Shown here: one piece after another, positions 8,304 to 18,527 of the stretch | Layout of the letters: each line of letters opens with the position of its first letter | How positions within the stretch are numbered: position 1 is the stretch's first letter | Source: Lachnospira pectinoschiza | GTDB taxonomy: Bacteria; Bacillota; Clostridia; Lachnospirales; Lachnospiraceae | Length of the DNA stretch: 64,000 nucleotides | Direction of reading: 5' to 3' | NCBI RefSeq assembly: GCF_020564355.1 | Contig: NZ_JAJCRR010000003.1 | Location: forward strand, 372,001 to 436,000 | The notes under the pieces: model-generated | The model's database searches: none | Seen by the model: only the letters and a program-made list of their open reading frames with translations | Told to the model about the DNA's origin: nothing | Made by a program: the position numbers and the translations under genes

Positions 8304-10298
8304 ATGGAGCGTTTTAAATTAGTATCAGAATATCAGCCGACCGGCGACCAGCCGCAGGCAATCGAGAAGCTGGCGAAGGGTTTTGAGGAGGGAAACCAGT
8401 TTGAAACGCTGGTGGGCGTTACCGGTTCGGGCAAGACATTTACAATGGCAAATATTATTGAGCGGGTGCAGAAGCCGACACTGATTATTTCGCATAATAA
8501 GACACTGGCGGCACAGCTGTACGGGGAGATGAAGGAGTTTTTCCCGGAAAATGCAGTAGAGTACTTTGTTTCCTATTATGACTACTATCAGCCGGAAGCT
8601 TATGTGCCGTCCAGTGATACGTATATTGCAAAGGATTCGGCAATTAATGATGAGATTGATAAACTGCGCCATTCGGCAACTGCCGCACTGTCAGAGCGGC
8701 GGGATGTGATTATTGTAGCTTCGGTTTCGTGCATTTACGGTTTAGGTGCGCCGGTGGATTATCAGAACATGGTGATTTCGTTAAGACCGGGCATGGAAAA
8801 GGATAGGGACGACGTAATCCGCAAGCTGATTGACATTCAGTATGTCAGAAGCGATACGGATTTTAAGCGTGGTACATTCCGTGTGCGCGGGGACGTTTTG
8901 GAGGTGTATCCGTCAGCATCCAGCGGCGACGCGGTCCGTGTGGAGTTTTTCGGGGATGAAGTAGACCGGATTGCACAGATTGATTCACTGACAGGTGAGG
9001 TCAAGCTGGAATTAGACCATATTGCCATTTTCCCAAACTCCCATTATGTTGTTGAGAAAGAAAAAATGGAACAGGCGATTGTGAATATCAAAGCGGAGTT
9101 AGAGGAGCGTGTAAAGTTCTTTAAAAGTGAAGATAAGCTGATTGAGGCACAGCGGATTGCGGAACGGACGAATTTTGATATTGAGATGATGCAGGAAACG
9201 GGATTTTGTTCGGGTATTGAGAATTATTCCAGACATCTTGCGGGACTTCCGGCAGGGGTGCCGCCGTATACACTGATGGACTACTTTCCGGATGATTTTT
9301 TAATTATTGTCGATGAGTCGCATATCACGATTCCACAGATACGCGGCATGTATGCAGGCGACCAGTCCAGAAAGTCGACACTGGTGGATTACGGCTTCCG
9401 TCTACCGTCTGCGAAGGATAACAGACCGCTGAATTTTACAGAATTTGAAAATAAGATTTCGCAGATGCTGTTTGTATCGGCAACACCGGCAGCATACGAG
9501 CGGGACCACGAACTGCTGTCTGCCGAGCAGATTATCCGCCCGACAGGTCTGTTAGACCCGGAAATCAGCGTGCGTCCGATTGACGGACAGATTGACGATC
9601 TGGTATCGGAGATTCACAAAGAAACTGAAAAACATAACAAGATTCTTGTGACAACACTGACAAAGCGCATGGCAGAGGATTTAACGGATTATCTGAAAGA
9701 ACTGGGAATCCGTGTAAAATATCTGCATGCGGATATTGATACACTGGAGCGACAGCGCATTATCCGCGATATGCGCCTGGATGCGTTTGATGTGCTGGTC
9801 GGCATTAACCTTTTAAGAGAAGGTCTGGATATTCCGGAAATTTCGCTGGTTGCCATTCTTGATGCGGATAAGGAAGGCTTTTTAAGAACGGAAACCTCAC
9901 TGGTACAGACGATTGGACGAGCCGCACGAAACAGCGAAGGACACGTTATCATGTATGCGGATAAGATTACGGAGTCTATGGAAAAGGCAATCGGGGAAAC
10001 AGAGCGCCGCAGAAAGATTCAGCAGGCATATAATGAAGAACACGGGATTACGCCGCAGACAATCCGCAAAGCAGTGCGTGATTTAATCAGTATTTCAAGA
10101 GCGGCAGAGGCAGATGACAGACCGTCCGACACGTTAAAGAAGGATTATGAATCCATGAGTGTCAAGGAACTGGAAAAGGTAAAGAAAGAAATTGAAAAGA
10201 ATATGCATAAGGCGGCGGCAGAATTAAACTTTGAGGAAGCTGCGGCCCTGCGTGATAAGATGATAGAGATTAACCAGTATCTTTATGAAAATAAGTAG
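8304..10298 (+). CDS. uvrB: Excinuclease ABC subunit B
   Basis: This 664-residue protein has the standard UvrB layout. Walker [11 protein letters not shown] is at about residues 36-45, the beta-hairpin region contains [14 protein letters not shown] stands as the DEAD-box equivalent, and helicase motif VI is [11 protein letters not shown]-terminal UVR domain ([11 protein letters not shown]) binds UvrC. UvrB verifies lesions and loads UvrC in nucleotide excision repair. It is followed 46 bp later by uvrA, so the two damage-recognition subunits form an operon. The LexA-like box upstream suggests SOS control. Confidence 0.98.
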   Translation: MERFKLVSEYQPTGDQPQAIEKLAKGFEEGNQFETLVGVTGSGKTFTMANIIERVQKPTLIISHNKTLAAQLYGEMKEFFPENAVEYFVSYYDYYQPEAYVPSSDTYIAKDSAINDEIDKLRHSATAALSERRDVIIVASVSCIYGLGAPVDYQNMVISLRPGMEKDRDDVIRKLIDIQYVRSDTDFKRGTFRVRGDVLEVYPSASSGDAVRVEFFGDEVDRIAQIDSLTGEVKLELDHIAIFPNSHYVVEKEKMEQAIVNIKAELEERVKFFKSEDKLIEAQRIAERTNFDIEMMQETGFCSGIENYSRHLAGLPAGVPPYTLMDYFPDDFLIIVDESHITIPQIRGMYAGDQSRKSTLVDYGFRLPSAKDNRPLNFTEFENKISQMLFVSATPAAYERDHELLSAEQIIRPTGLLDPEISVRPIDGQIDDLVSEIHKETEKHNKILVTTLTKRMAEDLTDYLKELGIRVKYLHADIDTLERQRIIRDMRLDAFDVLVGINLLREGLDIPEISLVAILDADKEGFLRTETSLVQTIGRAARNSEGHVIMYADKITESMEKAIGETERRRKIQQAYNEEHGITPQTIRKAVRDLISISRAAEADDRPSDTLKKDYESMSVKELEKVKKEIEKNMHKAAAELNFEEAAALRDKMIEINQYLYENK

Positions 10299-10344
10299 AT
10301 GATAGTAAATAAAGGAAAAACATTGTCAGAAAATGGAGGAAACA

Positions 10345-13188
10345 ATGGAAAAGGGAAAATTCAGGCAGTTTATTAAAATACGCGGAGCAAATGAACATAA
10401 TCTGAATAATATTTCGGTCGATATTCCAAGAAACGAGCTGGTTGTGCTTACAGGGCTGTCCGGTTCGGGAAAGTCTTCATTGGCATTCGATACCATTTAT
10501 GCGGAAGGTCAGCGAAGATATATGGAATCCCTGTCTTCTTATGCAAGACAGTTCCTCGGACAGATGGAAAAACCAAATGTAGAGAGTATTGAAGGCTTAT
10601 CTCCGGCGATTTCCATTGACCAGAAATCTACGAACCGCAATCCGCGTTCAACGGTCGGTACGGTGACGGAAATTTACGATTATTTCCGACTGCTGTATGC
10701 AAGAGTCGGCATTCCGCATTGTCCGAAGTGTGGCAGGGAGATTAAGAAACAGACGGTTGACCAGATGGTAGATGTGATTATGCAGCTGCCGGAGCGGACG
10801 AAAATCCAGCTTCTGGCGCCGGTTGTCCGCGGACGAAAAGGTGAACATGTCAAGTTGTTTGAACAGGCTAAAAAGAGCGGTTATGTCCGTGTAATTGCAG
10901 ACGGCAATATGTATGAACTGACCGATGAGATTAAGCTGGAAAAGAATAAAAAGCACAATATTGAAATTGTAGTGGACCGCTTATCCGTGCGGGAAGGAAT
11001 CCAGAAGCGTCTGACCGATTCGATTGAAACTACACTGAAACTGGCAGATGGCCTGATGACAGTGGATGTCATTGACGGTGAGCCGATGCATTTCAGCCAG
11101 AGCTTTGCCTGCCCGGATTGTGAAATCAGTATTGAAGAAATCGAACCGAGAAGCTTCTCGTTTAACAATCCGTTCGGTGCGTGTCCGGAGTGTTTCGGAC
11201 TGGGCTATAAAATGGAATTTGATGTCGGACTGATGATACCGGATGAGCGGTTAAGCATTGATGAAGGTGCGATTGTGGCAATGGGCTGGCAGTCGGTGAC
11301 GGACGAGGGCAGTTTTACAAGAGCGATTATGAAAGCACTTGCGGAAGAATATCATTTCAGCCTTTCTACACCGTTTCAGGATTATCCGCAGGAAATCCGC
11401 GATATTATTATTCACGGAACAAACGGACATTCCGTAAAGGTGCATTACCGCGGACAGCGCGGCGAAGGTGTGTACGATATAGCGTTTGAGGGCTTAATCC
11501 GCAATATGCAGAAGCGTTACCGTGAAACCGGTTCGGATACAATGAAACAGCAGTATGAAGAATTTATGCAGATTACACCGTGTAAGGCATGTAAGGGTCA
11601 GCGTTTAAAGCCGTCTTCCCTTGCCGTGACTGTTGCGGATAAAAATATTTATGAGATTACCAATCTTTCGATTGTTAAATTGCAGGAGTTTTTACAGAAT
11701 ATGCAGCTTTCGGAAAGACAGCTTGCAATCGGCAGTCAGATTTTAAAGGAAATTAAAGCACGAATCCAGTTCTTAATGGATGTCGGACTGGATTATCTGG
11801 CACTGTCCCGTGCAACAGCGACCCTGTCGGGTGGAGAAGCGCAGAGAATCCGTCTGGCAACACAGATTGGTTCGGGGCTGGTAGGTGTTGCGTATATTTT
11901 AGACGAGCCGAGTATCGGACTGCACCAGCGTGACAATGACAAGCTGTTAAAGACACTCCTGCATTTGCGTGATCTGGGAAATTCCGTGCTGGTGGTGGAA
12001 CATGATGAAGATACGATGCGTGCCGCCGATTATATTGTGGATATCGGTCCGGGTGCCGGTAAGAATGGTGGAAATGTCGTGGCAGTCGGAACGGCTGAGG
12101 ATATTATGCGCTGTAAGGAATCGGTGACAGGTGCGTATTTAAGCGGTAGAATTAAGATTCCTGTACCGAAGGAGCGCAAAAAGCCGACAGGCTGGATTAC
12201 GGTCAAGGGCGCAAGAGAAAACAATCTCAAAAATGTAGACGTGGATATTCCGTTGGGTGTGCTGACCTGCGTAACCGGTGTTTCCGGTTCGGGAAAGAGT
12301 TCACTGGTCAACGAGATATTGTATAAGCACCTCGCAAAGTCTTTAAACCGTGCAAGATGTATTGCAGGAAAGCATGACGACATTGTCGGAATTGAGCAGT
12401 TGGACAAGGTCATTGATATTGACCAGTCACCAATCGGACGGACACCGCGTTCTAATCCGGCAACATATACCGGGGTATTCGATATGATTCGTGATTTGTT
12501 TGCGGCAACAACCGATGCTAAGGAACGCGGATACAAAAAAGGACGTTTCAGCTTTAATGTTAAGGGCGGACGCTGCGAAGCCTGCTCCGGTGACGGTATT
12601 ATTAAAATTGAAATGCACTTCCTGCCGGACGTTTATGTGCCTTGCGAAGTCTGCGACGGCAAGCGTTACAACAGGGAAACGCTGGAGGTTAAGTACAAGG
12701 GCAAGAACATTTACGATGTACTGGATATGACGGTGGAAGAAGCCGTTACCTTCTTTGACAATGTGCCGAGTATCCGCCGTAAAATCGAAACACTCAATGA
12801 TGTCGGACTGTCTTATGTCAAACTGGGACAGCCGTCTACAGAGCTTTCCGGCGGTGAAGCACAGCGTATCAAGCTGGCAACGGAGCTTTCAAAGCGAAGC
12901 ACGGGAAAGACGATTTATATTTTGGACGAGCCGACAACGGGACTGCATTTTGCCGATGTGCATAAGCTGGTTGACATTTTGCATAAGCTGACGGAAGGCG
13001 GCAATACAGTGGTGGTAATCGAGCATAATCTTGATGTGATTAAGACGGCTGATTATATCATTGATATGGGACCGGAAGGCGGCGACCGCGGCGGCACAGT
13101 GATTGCCAAGGGTACACCGGAGGAAGTTGCAAAGGTCAAGAAGTCCTATACCGGGCAGTATGTGAAGAAGTATCTGGAGACGGAGTAG
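10345..13188 (+). CDS. uvrA: Excinuclease ABC subunit A
   Basis: A protein of about 947 residues with two ABC ATPase modules. Walker A motifs G-L-S-G-S-G-K-S-S and G-V-S-G-S-G-K-S-S are visible, and each module has an L-S-G-G-E-A-Q-R-I signature. Zinc-finger cysteine pairs are present (C-P-K-C, C-P-D-C with C-P-E-C, C-E-A-C with C-E-V-C). UvrA scans DNA for damage and loads UvrB. I chose ATG 10345 because its GGAGG site overlaps an alternative ATG at 10333. The length and all motifs are normal. It is followed closely by a HAD phosphatase gene that may be read from the same transcript. Confidence 0.98.
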   Translation: MEKGKFRQFIKIRGANEHNLNNISVDIPRNELVVLTGLSGSGKSSLAFDTIYAEGQRRYMESLSSYARQFLGQMEKPNVESIEGLSPAISIDQKSTNRNPRSTVGTVTEIYDYFRLLYARVGIPHCPKCGREIKKQTVDQMVDVIMQLPERTKIQLLAPVVRGRKGEHVKLFEQAKKSGYVRVIADGNMYELTDEIKLEKNKKHNIEIVVDRLSVREGIQKRLTDSIETTLKLADGLMTVDVIDGEPMHFSQSFACPDCEISIEEIEPRSFSFNNPFGACPECFGLGYKMEFDVGLMIPDERLSIDEGAIVAMGWQSVTDEGSFTRAIMKALAEEYHFSLSTPFQDYPQEIRDIIIHGTNGHSVKVHYRGQRGEGVYDIAFEGLIRNMQKRYRETGSDTMKQQYEEFMQITPCKACKGQRLKPSSLAVTVADKNIYEITNLSIVKLQEFLQNMQLSERQLAIGSQILKEIKARIQFLMDVGLDYLALSRATATLSGGEAQRIRLATQIGSGLVGVAYILDEPSIGLHQRDNDKLLKTLLHLRDLGNSVLVVEHDEDTMRAADYIVDIGPGAGKNGGNVVAVGTAEDIMRCKESVTGAYLSGRIKIPVPKERKKPTGWITVKGARENNLKNVDVDIPLGVLTCVTGVSGSGKSSLVNEILYKHLAKSLNRARCIAGKHDDIVGIEQLDKVIDIDQSPIGRTPRSNPATYTGVFDMIRDLFAATTDAKERGYKKGRFSFNVKGGRCEACSGDGIIKIEMHFLPDVYVPCEVCDGKRYNRETLEVKYKGKNIYDVLDMTVEEAVTFFDNVPSIRRKIETLNDVGLSYVKLGQPSTELSGGEAQRIKLATELSKRSTGKTIYILDEPTTGLHFADVHKLVDILHKLTEGGNTVVVIEHNLDVIKTADYIIDMGPEGGDRGGTVIAKGTPEEVAKVKKSYTGQYVKKYLETE

Positions 13189-13245
13189 TTCGGGAATGAA
13201 AAGTAGTGTGGCGATACAGCCGATTGAGAAAGAGTGGAAAGACAG

Positions 13246-13908
13246 ATGATTCGCGGAGTAATATTTGATATGGACGGTGTGATGATTGATTCGGAGCGCC
13301 AGTCTAACGAAGGGTGGCTTTGGGCGGCAGAACAGCTTGGCGTTGAAATGCCGATGTGGCTGATTGACAGCTTTAAGGGCGCACCCAACACATTGAGCTG
13401 TCAGTTTTTTGACAATTATTACCATGGCAAAATTGACTATTGGGAAGCACGAAAACTCAGAACGGAGCATATTTATAAAATTCGGGAAAAAGAAGGTTTG
13501 CCGATAAAAAAGGGACTGTTTGAATTGTTGGATTATATCCGTGAAAACGGAATAAAGTGTGCAGTTGCAACGTCTACCCGCAGGGAAAGTGCTGAAAAGA
13601 CCCTGCATACGATTGGTGCATGGGAATATCTGGACAATGTGGTTTATGGGGACAGCGTGGAACACGGCAAACCCGAACCGGATATTTTTCTGGCGGCGGC
13701 AGATAGAATTGGTGTGCCGCCACAGGAGTGTATTGTCATTGAAGACAGCATTAACGGCATTAAGGCGGGACATGCCGCAGGCATGAAAGTCGTGCATGTG
13801 CCGGATACGATTCAGATTGATGATACAATTCGTGCGCTGACTTACTGCGTGTGTGAGCATTTAGGCGAGGTGCCGGACGTGATTGAAAAATTAAATGCGC
13901 AGGTGTAG
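13246..13908 (+). CDS. HAD superfamily hydrolase, beta-phosphoglucomutase-like
   Basis: This about 220-residue HAD subfamily IA protein has motif I F-D-M-D-G-V-M-I-D-S (nucleophile and acid aspartates, near residue 8), a helical cap (about 15-90), motif II A-T-S-T-R and motif III/IV with K-P-E-P-D-I-F and V-I-E-D-S-I-N-G. It removes phosphate from, or isomerises, small sugar phosphates; the exact substrate cannot be read. Translation starts at ATG 13246; an upstream in-frame GTG is less likely. It sits 57 bp after uvrA in the same direction. Confidence 0.9.
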   Translation: MIRGVIFDMDGVMIDSERQSNEGWLWAAEQLGVEMPMWLIDSFKGAPNTLSCQFFDNYYHGKIDYWEARKLRTEHIYKIREKEGLPIKKGLFELLDYIRENGIKCAVATSTRRESAEKTLHTIGAWEYLDNVVYGDSVEHGKPEPDIFLAAADRIGVPPQECIVIEDSINGIKAGHAAGMKVVHVPDTIQIDDTIRALTYCVCEHLGEVPDVIEKLNAQV

Positions 13909-14005
13909 ATTTGCCGGGAGTTGACAAAGAGGATTACAAAATGACTTTTTAAAAATCAGATTTTAAAAGTGAAGTAAAACAGGCAGAATAAGGCAGAATT
14001 GGCGG

Positions 14006-14034
14006 TTGCCAAGTATGGATTTGTTTTGTATAAT
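14006..14034 (+). promoter_or_regulatory. guaA promoter
   Basis: TTGCCA (14006-14011) and TATAAT (14029-14034) are separated by 17 bp, a good vegetative promoter about 78 nt upstream of the guaA start. No purine riboswitch was seen in the leader. Confidence 0.75.
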
Positions 14035-14111
14035 GAAATAATACAATGAGCAGCAAAAGTAAAAGTTTCTGTTAATTAGGAAATGATTGCGCAATAAGAA
14101 GGAGGAAAACA

Positions 14112-15650
14112 GTGAACAGCGAATTAGTGTTGGTTCTTGATTTTGGCGGTCAGTACAATCAGTTGATTGCAAGACGTGTCAGAGAATGTAATGTATATGC
14201 AGAAGTGATTCCATACACAACAAGTCTGGAAGACATTAAAGCTAAAAATCCAAAGGGTATTATTTTTACCGGTGGTCCAAACAGTGTTTATAAGGAGGAT
14301 TCACCGTCTTATGATAAATCAATTTTTGAAATTGGTGTGCCGATTCTCGGAATCTGTTACGGTTCACAGCTTATGGCATATAAGCTGGGTGGAGAAGTTG
14401 CGACAGCACCGGTCAGCGAGTACGGAAAGACAGATGTTGAAGTAGATACGTCTTCCCTGCTTTTTGAAGGAGTGTCTGCAACGACAACAACATGGATGAG
14501 CCATACGGATTATATCGCAAAAGCACCGCAGGGTTTTAAGATTACAGGCCACACAGGCAACTGTCCTGTTGCGGCTATGGAAAATGCAGAAAAGAAGTTA
14601 TATGCGGTACAGTTCCATCCGGAAGTAATGCATTCCGTAGAAGGTCAGAAGATGTTGCACAATTTCTTATTTAATGTATGTAAATGTACCGGTGACTGGA
14701 AAATGGATTCTTTCGTGGAAACAACGATTGCACAGATTCGTGAAAAAGTCGGTGACGGTAAAGTACTTTGTGCGTTATCAGGCGGTGTGGATTCATCTGT
14801 TGCGGCCGTTATGCTTGCAAAAGCAGTCGGCAAGCAGCTGACCTGCGTATTCGTAGACCACGGTCTGTTACGTAAAAATGAAGGTGATGAAGTAGAAGCT
14901 GTATTCGGACCGGATGGTCCATATGACCTGAATTTTATCAGAGTCAATGCACAGGAACGTTTCTACAGCAAACTTGCAGGAGTTACAGAACCGGAAGCAA
15001 AAAGAAAGATTATCGGAGAAGAATTTATCCGTGTATTTGAAGAAGAAGCAAAGAAAATCGGTGCTGTCGATTATCTTGTACAGGGAACGATTTATCCGGA
15101 TGTCATTGAATCCGGTCTTGGAAAATCTGCAACGATTAAGTCCCACCATAATGTAGGCGGACTTCCTGATTATGTAGATTTCAAGGAAATCATTGAACCG
15201 CTTCGTATGCTGTTTAAGGACGAAGTAAGAAAAGCCGGACTGGAGTTAGGAATCCCAGAATATCTGGTTTACCGCCAGCCGTTTCCGGGACCGGGACTTG
15301 GTATCCGTATTATCGGAGAAGTAACGGCAGATAAGGTTCGTATCGTTCAGGATGCGGATTACATTTACCGTGAAGAAATCGCTAAGGCAGGAGTAGAAGG
15401 TCTTGGACAGTATTTCGCCGCCCTGACGAATATGCGCAGTGTCGGTGTTATGGGCGATGAGCGTACTTATGATTATGCCGTTGCACTCCGTGCCGTATGC
15501 ACAGCTGATTTCATGACTGCCGACTGCGCCCAGATTCCATGGGACGTTTTAAGCACAGTTGCAAACAGAATTGTCAACGAAGTCAAAGGGGTAAACAGAG
15601 TGCTGTACGACTGCACGAGCAAACCGCCGGCTACGATTGAGTTTGAATAA
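14112..15650 (+). CDS. guaA: GMP synthase (glutamine-hydrolysing)
   Basis: This 512-residue enzyme converts XMP to GMP using ATP and glutamine. The N-terminal class I amidotransferase domain has the catalytic cysteine in G-I-C-Y-G-S-Q and histidine in V-Q-F-H-P-E-V. The ATP-pyrophosphatase domain has S-G-G-V-D-S-S, and the C-terminal dimerisation domain ends P-P-A-T-I-E-F-E. The start codon is GTG after a perfect AAGGAGG. The last codons and the stop coincide with a 12-bp sequence repeated at 24369, 26516 and 48723. The gene is therefore an integration site, and the inserted elements leave its protein sequence intact. Confidence 0.98.
   Translation: MNSELVLVLDFGGQYNQLIARRVRECNVYAEVIPYTTSLEDIKAKNPKGIIFTGGPNSVYKEDSPSYDKSIFEIGVPILGICYGSQLMAYKLGGEVATAPVSEYGKTDVEVDTSSLLFEGVSATTTTWMSHTDYIAKAPQGFKITGHTGNCPVAAMENAEKKLYAVQFHPEVMHSVEGQKMLHNFLFNVCKCTGDWKMDSFVETTIAQIREKVGDGKVLCALSGGVDSSVAAVMLAKAVGKQLTCVFVDHGLLRKNEGDEVEAVFGPDGPYDLNFIRVNAQERFYSKLAGVTEPEAKRKIIGEEFIRVFEEEAKKIGAVDYLVQGTIYPDVIESGLGKSATIKSHHNVGGLPDYVDFKEIIEPLRMLFKDEVRKAGLELGIPEYLVYRQPFPGPGLGIRIIGEVTADKVRIVQDADYIYREEIAKAGVEGLGQYFAALTNMRSVGVMGDERTYDYAVALRAVCTADFMTADCAQIPWDVLSTVANRIVNEVKGVNRVLYDCTSKPPATIEFE
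15639..15650. other. att core copy 1 (guaA 3' end)
   Basis: GAGTTTGAATAA encodes the last residues E-F-E and the stop of guaA. It is the left border of the tandem integration array. Identical 12-bp copies stand at 24369, 26516 and 48723. Confidence 0.85.
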
Positions 15651-15656
15651 ATCGAG

Positions 15657-15705
15657 TTGCTTAAAAAAGCCAGTGTTTATGCGGGTTTCAGCGATTTCGA
15701 TTAGT
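15657..15705 (+). terminator. guaA-type terminator copy carried at the left end of element 1
   Basis: The segment AAAGCCAGTGTTTATGCGGG closely resembles the one after the last att core (48749 onward). It forms an imperfect hairpin just after the guaA stop. Element insertion thus appears to replace the host terminator with a similar one. The stem is weaker than that of the original. Confidence 0.5.
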
Positions 15706-15709
15706 CTTT

Positions 15710-15731
15710 TGATAACAAATTGATAACAGTC
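15710..15731. repeat. Left arm-type integrase sites of element 1
   Basis: Two tandem 11-bp units, TGATAACAAAT and TGATAACAGTC, begin exactly 59 nt after the att core. The same TGATAACA pair is found in the same orientation at the right end (24250-24271). Arm sites bound by the N-terminal domain of a Tn916-type integrase are the likely function. Confidence 0.65.
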
Positions 15732-15847
15732 ATAGCAAGTGCCATTATTCTTGTTATCCAGTGGTTTATGGGTAACGGAACAATTAACAGGTGGCTTGCA
15801 GACTAAAGTTCGGAGCTTGGCTCTGAACAAATTCCATATTATAAACT

Positions 15848-15890
15848 AAGCCCTTAGCTGTGGTTAATAACCATAGTTAAGGGCTTTTTT
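15848..15890 (+). terminator. Intrinsic terminator downstream of guaA inside element 1
   Basis: A long stem starting AAGCCCTTA and closing AAGGGCTT with the top pair TGGTTA / TAACCA is followed by TTTTTT. It faces plus-strand transcription and would stop guaA read-through before the minus-strand xre gene. A second hairpin at about 15901-15940 may end the xre transcript. Confidence 0.88.
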
Positions 15891-15942
15891 GTCGTTGCCA
15901 AAGCATCTGTAGGGAGCTGCCAGTGGCAGGTCCTGTAGGTGC

Positions 15943-16473
15943 TTATTTATCTTTCAAGTGGTCTTTGAATGCTTCCACGAGAGCGTCACTTAATTCCTGT
16001 GATGGAACTTTTGCCCAACGCTGTGTGGTGTCGAACTCTGGATAATGGTAACGCCAGTTATCGTATTCTTCTCTGTTGATTTCTTCGGAAGATAGCTTGT
16101 CTGCCTGTTCTTTCCAAGCATACAGCATTTTGAGGAGTTCATATGCTTCTCTGCCTTTGTCCTTGTTGACCTTTAAGCATACCTCTCCGTCTGCTTCACT
16201 GACAGTAAGACCGTAAATATCTTCAAGGGTAAACAGAGTGTGCATAAGACCGATATAGCTGTCTATGTCAGGAACATCAAGAGCCTGTGGAGAAACATCA
16301 AGCACCTGTGCCAATGCATTTGTAAGGTCTGCTTTCGGTTTGCGTGTACCAGTTTCGTACTGTGCCAAACGCACATCAGCACTCTTTTCTGGAAAACCGA
16401 TTGCTGTACCGAGATACTTTTGTGTCATACCACGCATTAGTCTGAAAAAATGTATTCTTTCGCTGATAGCCAT
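15943..16473 (-). CDS. XRE-family HTH regulator of element 1
   Basis: This 176-residue protein has an N-terminal Cro/CI-type HTH (about residues 5-65; R-x-x-R-G-M-T-Q-K-x-L-G-x-A-I-G-F with R-L-A-Q-Y-E-T-G-T-R-K-P). The remainder is a helical domain of unknown role containing W-R-Y-H-Y-P-E-F. It is divergent from xis-int and faces a region with repeated ATGTTTAGT sites, one overlapping the outward promoter. It therefore probably represses excision and transfer genes and its own gene. The regulator at 26633-27181 in element 3 has the same placement and a similar layout. Confidence 0.88.
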   Translation of the reverse strand: MAISERIHFFRLMRGMTQKYLGTAIGFPEKSADVRLAQYETGTRKPKADLTNALAQVLDVSPQALDVPDIDSYIGLMHTLFTLEDIYGLTVSEADGEVCLKVNKDKGREAYELLKMLYAWKEQADKLSSEEINREEYDNWRYHYPEFDTTQRWAKVPSQELSDALVEAFKDHLKDK

Positions 16474-16490
16474 AATGATACGCTCCTTTT

Positions 16491-16636
16491 ATATTTAGTG
16501 AAATAAGTATAGCAGAAATGTTTAGTGGAAGTCAAGAAAAACCGAAACAAAAATGTTTAATATTTTCTTTGCAACCACTTGACAATAGCAAATATGTTTA
16601 GTAAAATAAATTACGAATTAAACAAATATGCTTAAT
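16491..16636. promoter_or_regulatory. Divergent control region of element 1 with operator repeats
   Basis: The plus-strand promoter TTGACA (16579-16584) and TAAAAT (16602-16607) has 17-bp spacing. Copies of the 9-mer ATGTTTAGT or near matches stand at 16491, 16518, 16553, 16594 and 16628; the fourth lies inside the promoter spacer. This pattern is expected of operators for the adjacent XRE repressor. Confidence 0.6.
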
Positions 16637-16921
16637 GCGACAACTGAATGACCGTCCGAAAAGCCAAACCGCCAAGACCTCGTCGGAGCAAGTTCCGTAT
16701 CGTTCGCTTGTGTGCAAGCACAAAAGCTCATTCGCTGCACTGCTCCTCCTCTTCCCCAAAAGTCTCCGACTTTTTGGGAACCCCTATACGAGCGAGCGCC
16801 TGATGTACTGCGGTGCATTGGGACAGCACAGCGCCTGCCGACAAGCAGGAGTGCCTGTTGGAACTTTAACACGGAGAAAGCGGCAAGCAAAAAATTATTT
16901 TAAGAAAGGAAGAAAAAGGAT
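16637..16921. other. Long GC-richer leader before xis of element 1
   Basis: About 280 nt without a convincing gene. It holds several short inverted repeats, for example GCTTGTGTGCAAGC (16708-16721) and AGTCTCCGACTTTTTGGGA. The base composition differs from the AT-rich operator region next to it. It may be a structured leader RNA, or a relic of an inserted sequence. No function can be assigned. Confidence 0.3.
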
Positions 16922-17110
16922 ATGGAAAACAGATTTATCCGAGCCGAAGATGTGGCTCAGGAACTAAACGTATCAAAACCTTATGCATATAAACTCATCA
17001 GACAATTAAATGAGGAATTGAAAGCAAAGGGCTTTATTACGATTGCAGGGCGTGTAAATCGCCAGTATTTTTACGAAAGGCTCTACGGAGCAGGAAAGGG
17101 GGAAATGTAA
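16922..17110 (+). CDS. xis: Excisionase-like small HTH protein
   Basis: A 62-residue winged-helix/MerR-like DNA-binding protein: D-V-A-Q-E-L-N-V-S-K-P-Y-A-Y-K-L-I-R-Q-L-N forms the HTH and a beta-wing ends near R-V-N-R-Q-Y-F. Proteins of this type next to Tn916-class integrases bend the arm DNA and favour excision. Its stop codon abuts the integrase start (TAAATG), so the two are translationally coupled. The ribosome site is GAAAGGAAG. Its counterpart in element 3 is at 27577-27762. Confidence 0.82.
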   Translation: MENRFIRAEDVAQELNVSKPYAYKLIRQLNEELKAKGFITIAGRVNRQYFYERLYGAGKGEM

Positions 17111-18202
17111 ATGCCGGTATTTAAGAATGAAGATAACGGTACTTGGTATGTGATGGCAAGGTATGTGAACTGGAAAGGGGAACGCAAGCAGAAATGCAAG
17201 CGTGGCTTTGCTACCAAACGAGAAGCACAGGAATGGGAAAGAATGTTCAAATTGCAGACTTCTTCAGACCTTGATATGAGTTTTGAAGCCTTTACGGAGC
17301 TTTATATCAATGATGTGAAGAACCGTTTGAAGGAAAACACGTGGCTTACCAAAGAGCATATCATACGCACAAAGATACTTCCGTATTTCGGGAAACTGAA
17401 AATCAGCGAGATTTCCACAAAGGAGATTATTACTTGGCAGAATGAAATGCTTGCCTATCGTGATGAGAAGAAAAAGCCTTATTCACAGACGTATCTGAAA
17501 ACGCTGCACAATCAGTTGTCCGCCATTTTCAATCACGCTGTCCGCTACTATGAACTGCGTTCCAATCCTGCGGCAAAGGTGGGAAATATGGGACGTGAGG
17601 AACACAAGGAAATGCTGTTCTGGACAAAGGAAGAATACAAGAAATTCTCTTTTGAGATGATGGACAAGCCTGTTTCCTTTTATGCGTTTGAAATGCTTTA
17701 CTGGTGCGGTATCCGAGAGGGCGAGCTGTTAGCTTTGACTCCGGCAGATTTCAACTTTGATAAGGAAACAGTCACAATCAATAAATCCTATCAGCGTTTG
17801 AAAGGGCAGGATGTGATTACTTCTCCGAAAACGAAAAAGAGCAACCGCACGATTAAAATGCCGAAGTTTCTGTGTGAGGAAATGAAAGAATATCTCGGTA
17901 TGCTTTACGGATTGAAGAAGAAAGACCGTATCTTTACGGTGACGAAAAGCTATCTTCATCACGAGATGGACAGAGGGGCAAAGGCGGCAGGCGTGAAGCG
18001 TATCCGCATTCACGATCTCCGTCACAGCCACATTTCACTCTTGATTGATATGGGCTTTTCTGCGGTGGCGATTGCTGACCGAGTTGGTCACGAAAGTATT
18101 GATATTACTTATCAGTACGCACACCTCTTTCCGTCAAAGCAGATTGAGATGGCAGAAAAATTAGATGATTTAGGGAAAGGAGATTTTGAAAATGTCAGCT
18201 AA
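17111..18202 (+). CDS. int: Tyrosine integrase of element 1 (Tn916 Int-like)
   Basis: A 363-residue tyrosine recombinase. The N-terminal AP2-like arm-binding domain (residues 1-50) contains N-G-T-W-Y-V and K-R-G-F-A-T-K-R-E-A. The core-binding SAM-like domain spans about 55-160. The catalytic domain shows G-I-R-E-G-E-L (Arg), H-D-L-R-H-S-H (His and Arg), V-G-H-E-S (His) and Y-Q-Y-A-H-L with the nucleophilic tyrosine. It should recombine the GAGTTTGAATAA core at the guaA 3' end. It is similar along its length to the integrase at 27847-29052, which explains why both elements share one integration site. Confidence 0.96.
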   Translation: MPVFKNEDNGTWYVMARYVNWKGERKQKCKRGFATKREAQEWERMFKLQTSSDLDMSFEAFTELYINDVKNRLKENTWLTKEHIIRTKILPYFGKLKISEISTKEIITWQNEMLAYRDEKKKPYSQTYLKTLHNQLSAIFNHAVRYYELRSNPAAKVGNMGREEHKEMLFWTKEEYKKFSFEMMDKPVSFYAFEMLYWCGIREGELLALTPADFNFDKETVTINKSYQRLKGQDVITSPKTKKSNRTIKMPKFLCEEMKEYLGMLYGLKKKDRIFTVTKSYLHHEMDRGAKAAGVKRIRIHDLRHSHISLLIDMGFSAVAIADRVGHESIDITYQYAHLFPSKQIEMAEKLDDLGKGDFENVS

Positions 18203-18527
18203 GAACAGAGATAACAAAAATCGTTGGAGGAATATCACAGTAGGGTTTCGAGTATCGCCCGAAGAAAACGAACTCATTAACAGAGCTGTAGCTCTATCAG
18301 GATTGCCAAAACAGGAGTATTGTTACCGCCGTTGCTTAAATCAGGATGTGGTGGTACAGGGCAATCCGAGAGTGTATAAGGCGTTGAAAACGGAATTTGC
18401 CACAGTCCTTGCGGAACTGAAAAGGATTGAAGCAGGAAAAGGTGTGGATGATGAACTGCTGAGTGTAATAGAACTGATTTCCATTATTCTCGGCGGTTTG
18501 AAAGGAGAGGATGCGAATGGAGAATAA
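18192..18527 (+). CDS. MobC-like relaxosome accessory protein
   Basis: This 111-residue protein begins with basic residues and contains W-R-N-I-T-V-G-F-R-V-S-P-E-E-N-E-L-I-N. That is the ribbon-helix-helix pattern of MobC-type mobilization accessory proteins, followed by a helical tail. ATG 18192 has AAAGGAGAT upstream and lies inside the end of int, giving an 11-nt overlap. Such proteins help a relaxase open DNA at oriT. The homologue in element 3 (29157-29498) is interrupted by a stop codon. Confidence 0.72.
   Translation: MSAKNRDNKNRWRNITVGFRVSPEENELINRAVALSGLPKQEYCYRRCLNQDVVVQGNPRVYKALKTEFATVLAELKRIEAGKGVDDELLSVIELISIILGGLKGEDANGE

Noticed and set aside
12889..13860. Open minus-strand frame of 323 codons opposite uvrA and the HAD gene
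   Set aside because: It has no ribosome site or recognisable domain and lies opposite two clearly coding genes; it is a by-product of their codon use.
15892..15903. TTTGGCAAC on the minus strand as a further arm site of element 1
   Set aside because: It is a single copy without a tandem partner and at another distance from the core than the other arm sites.
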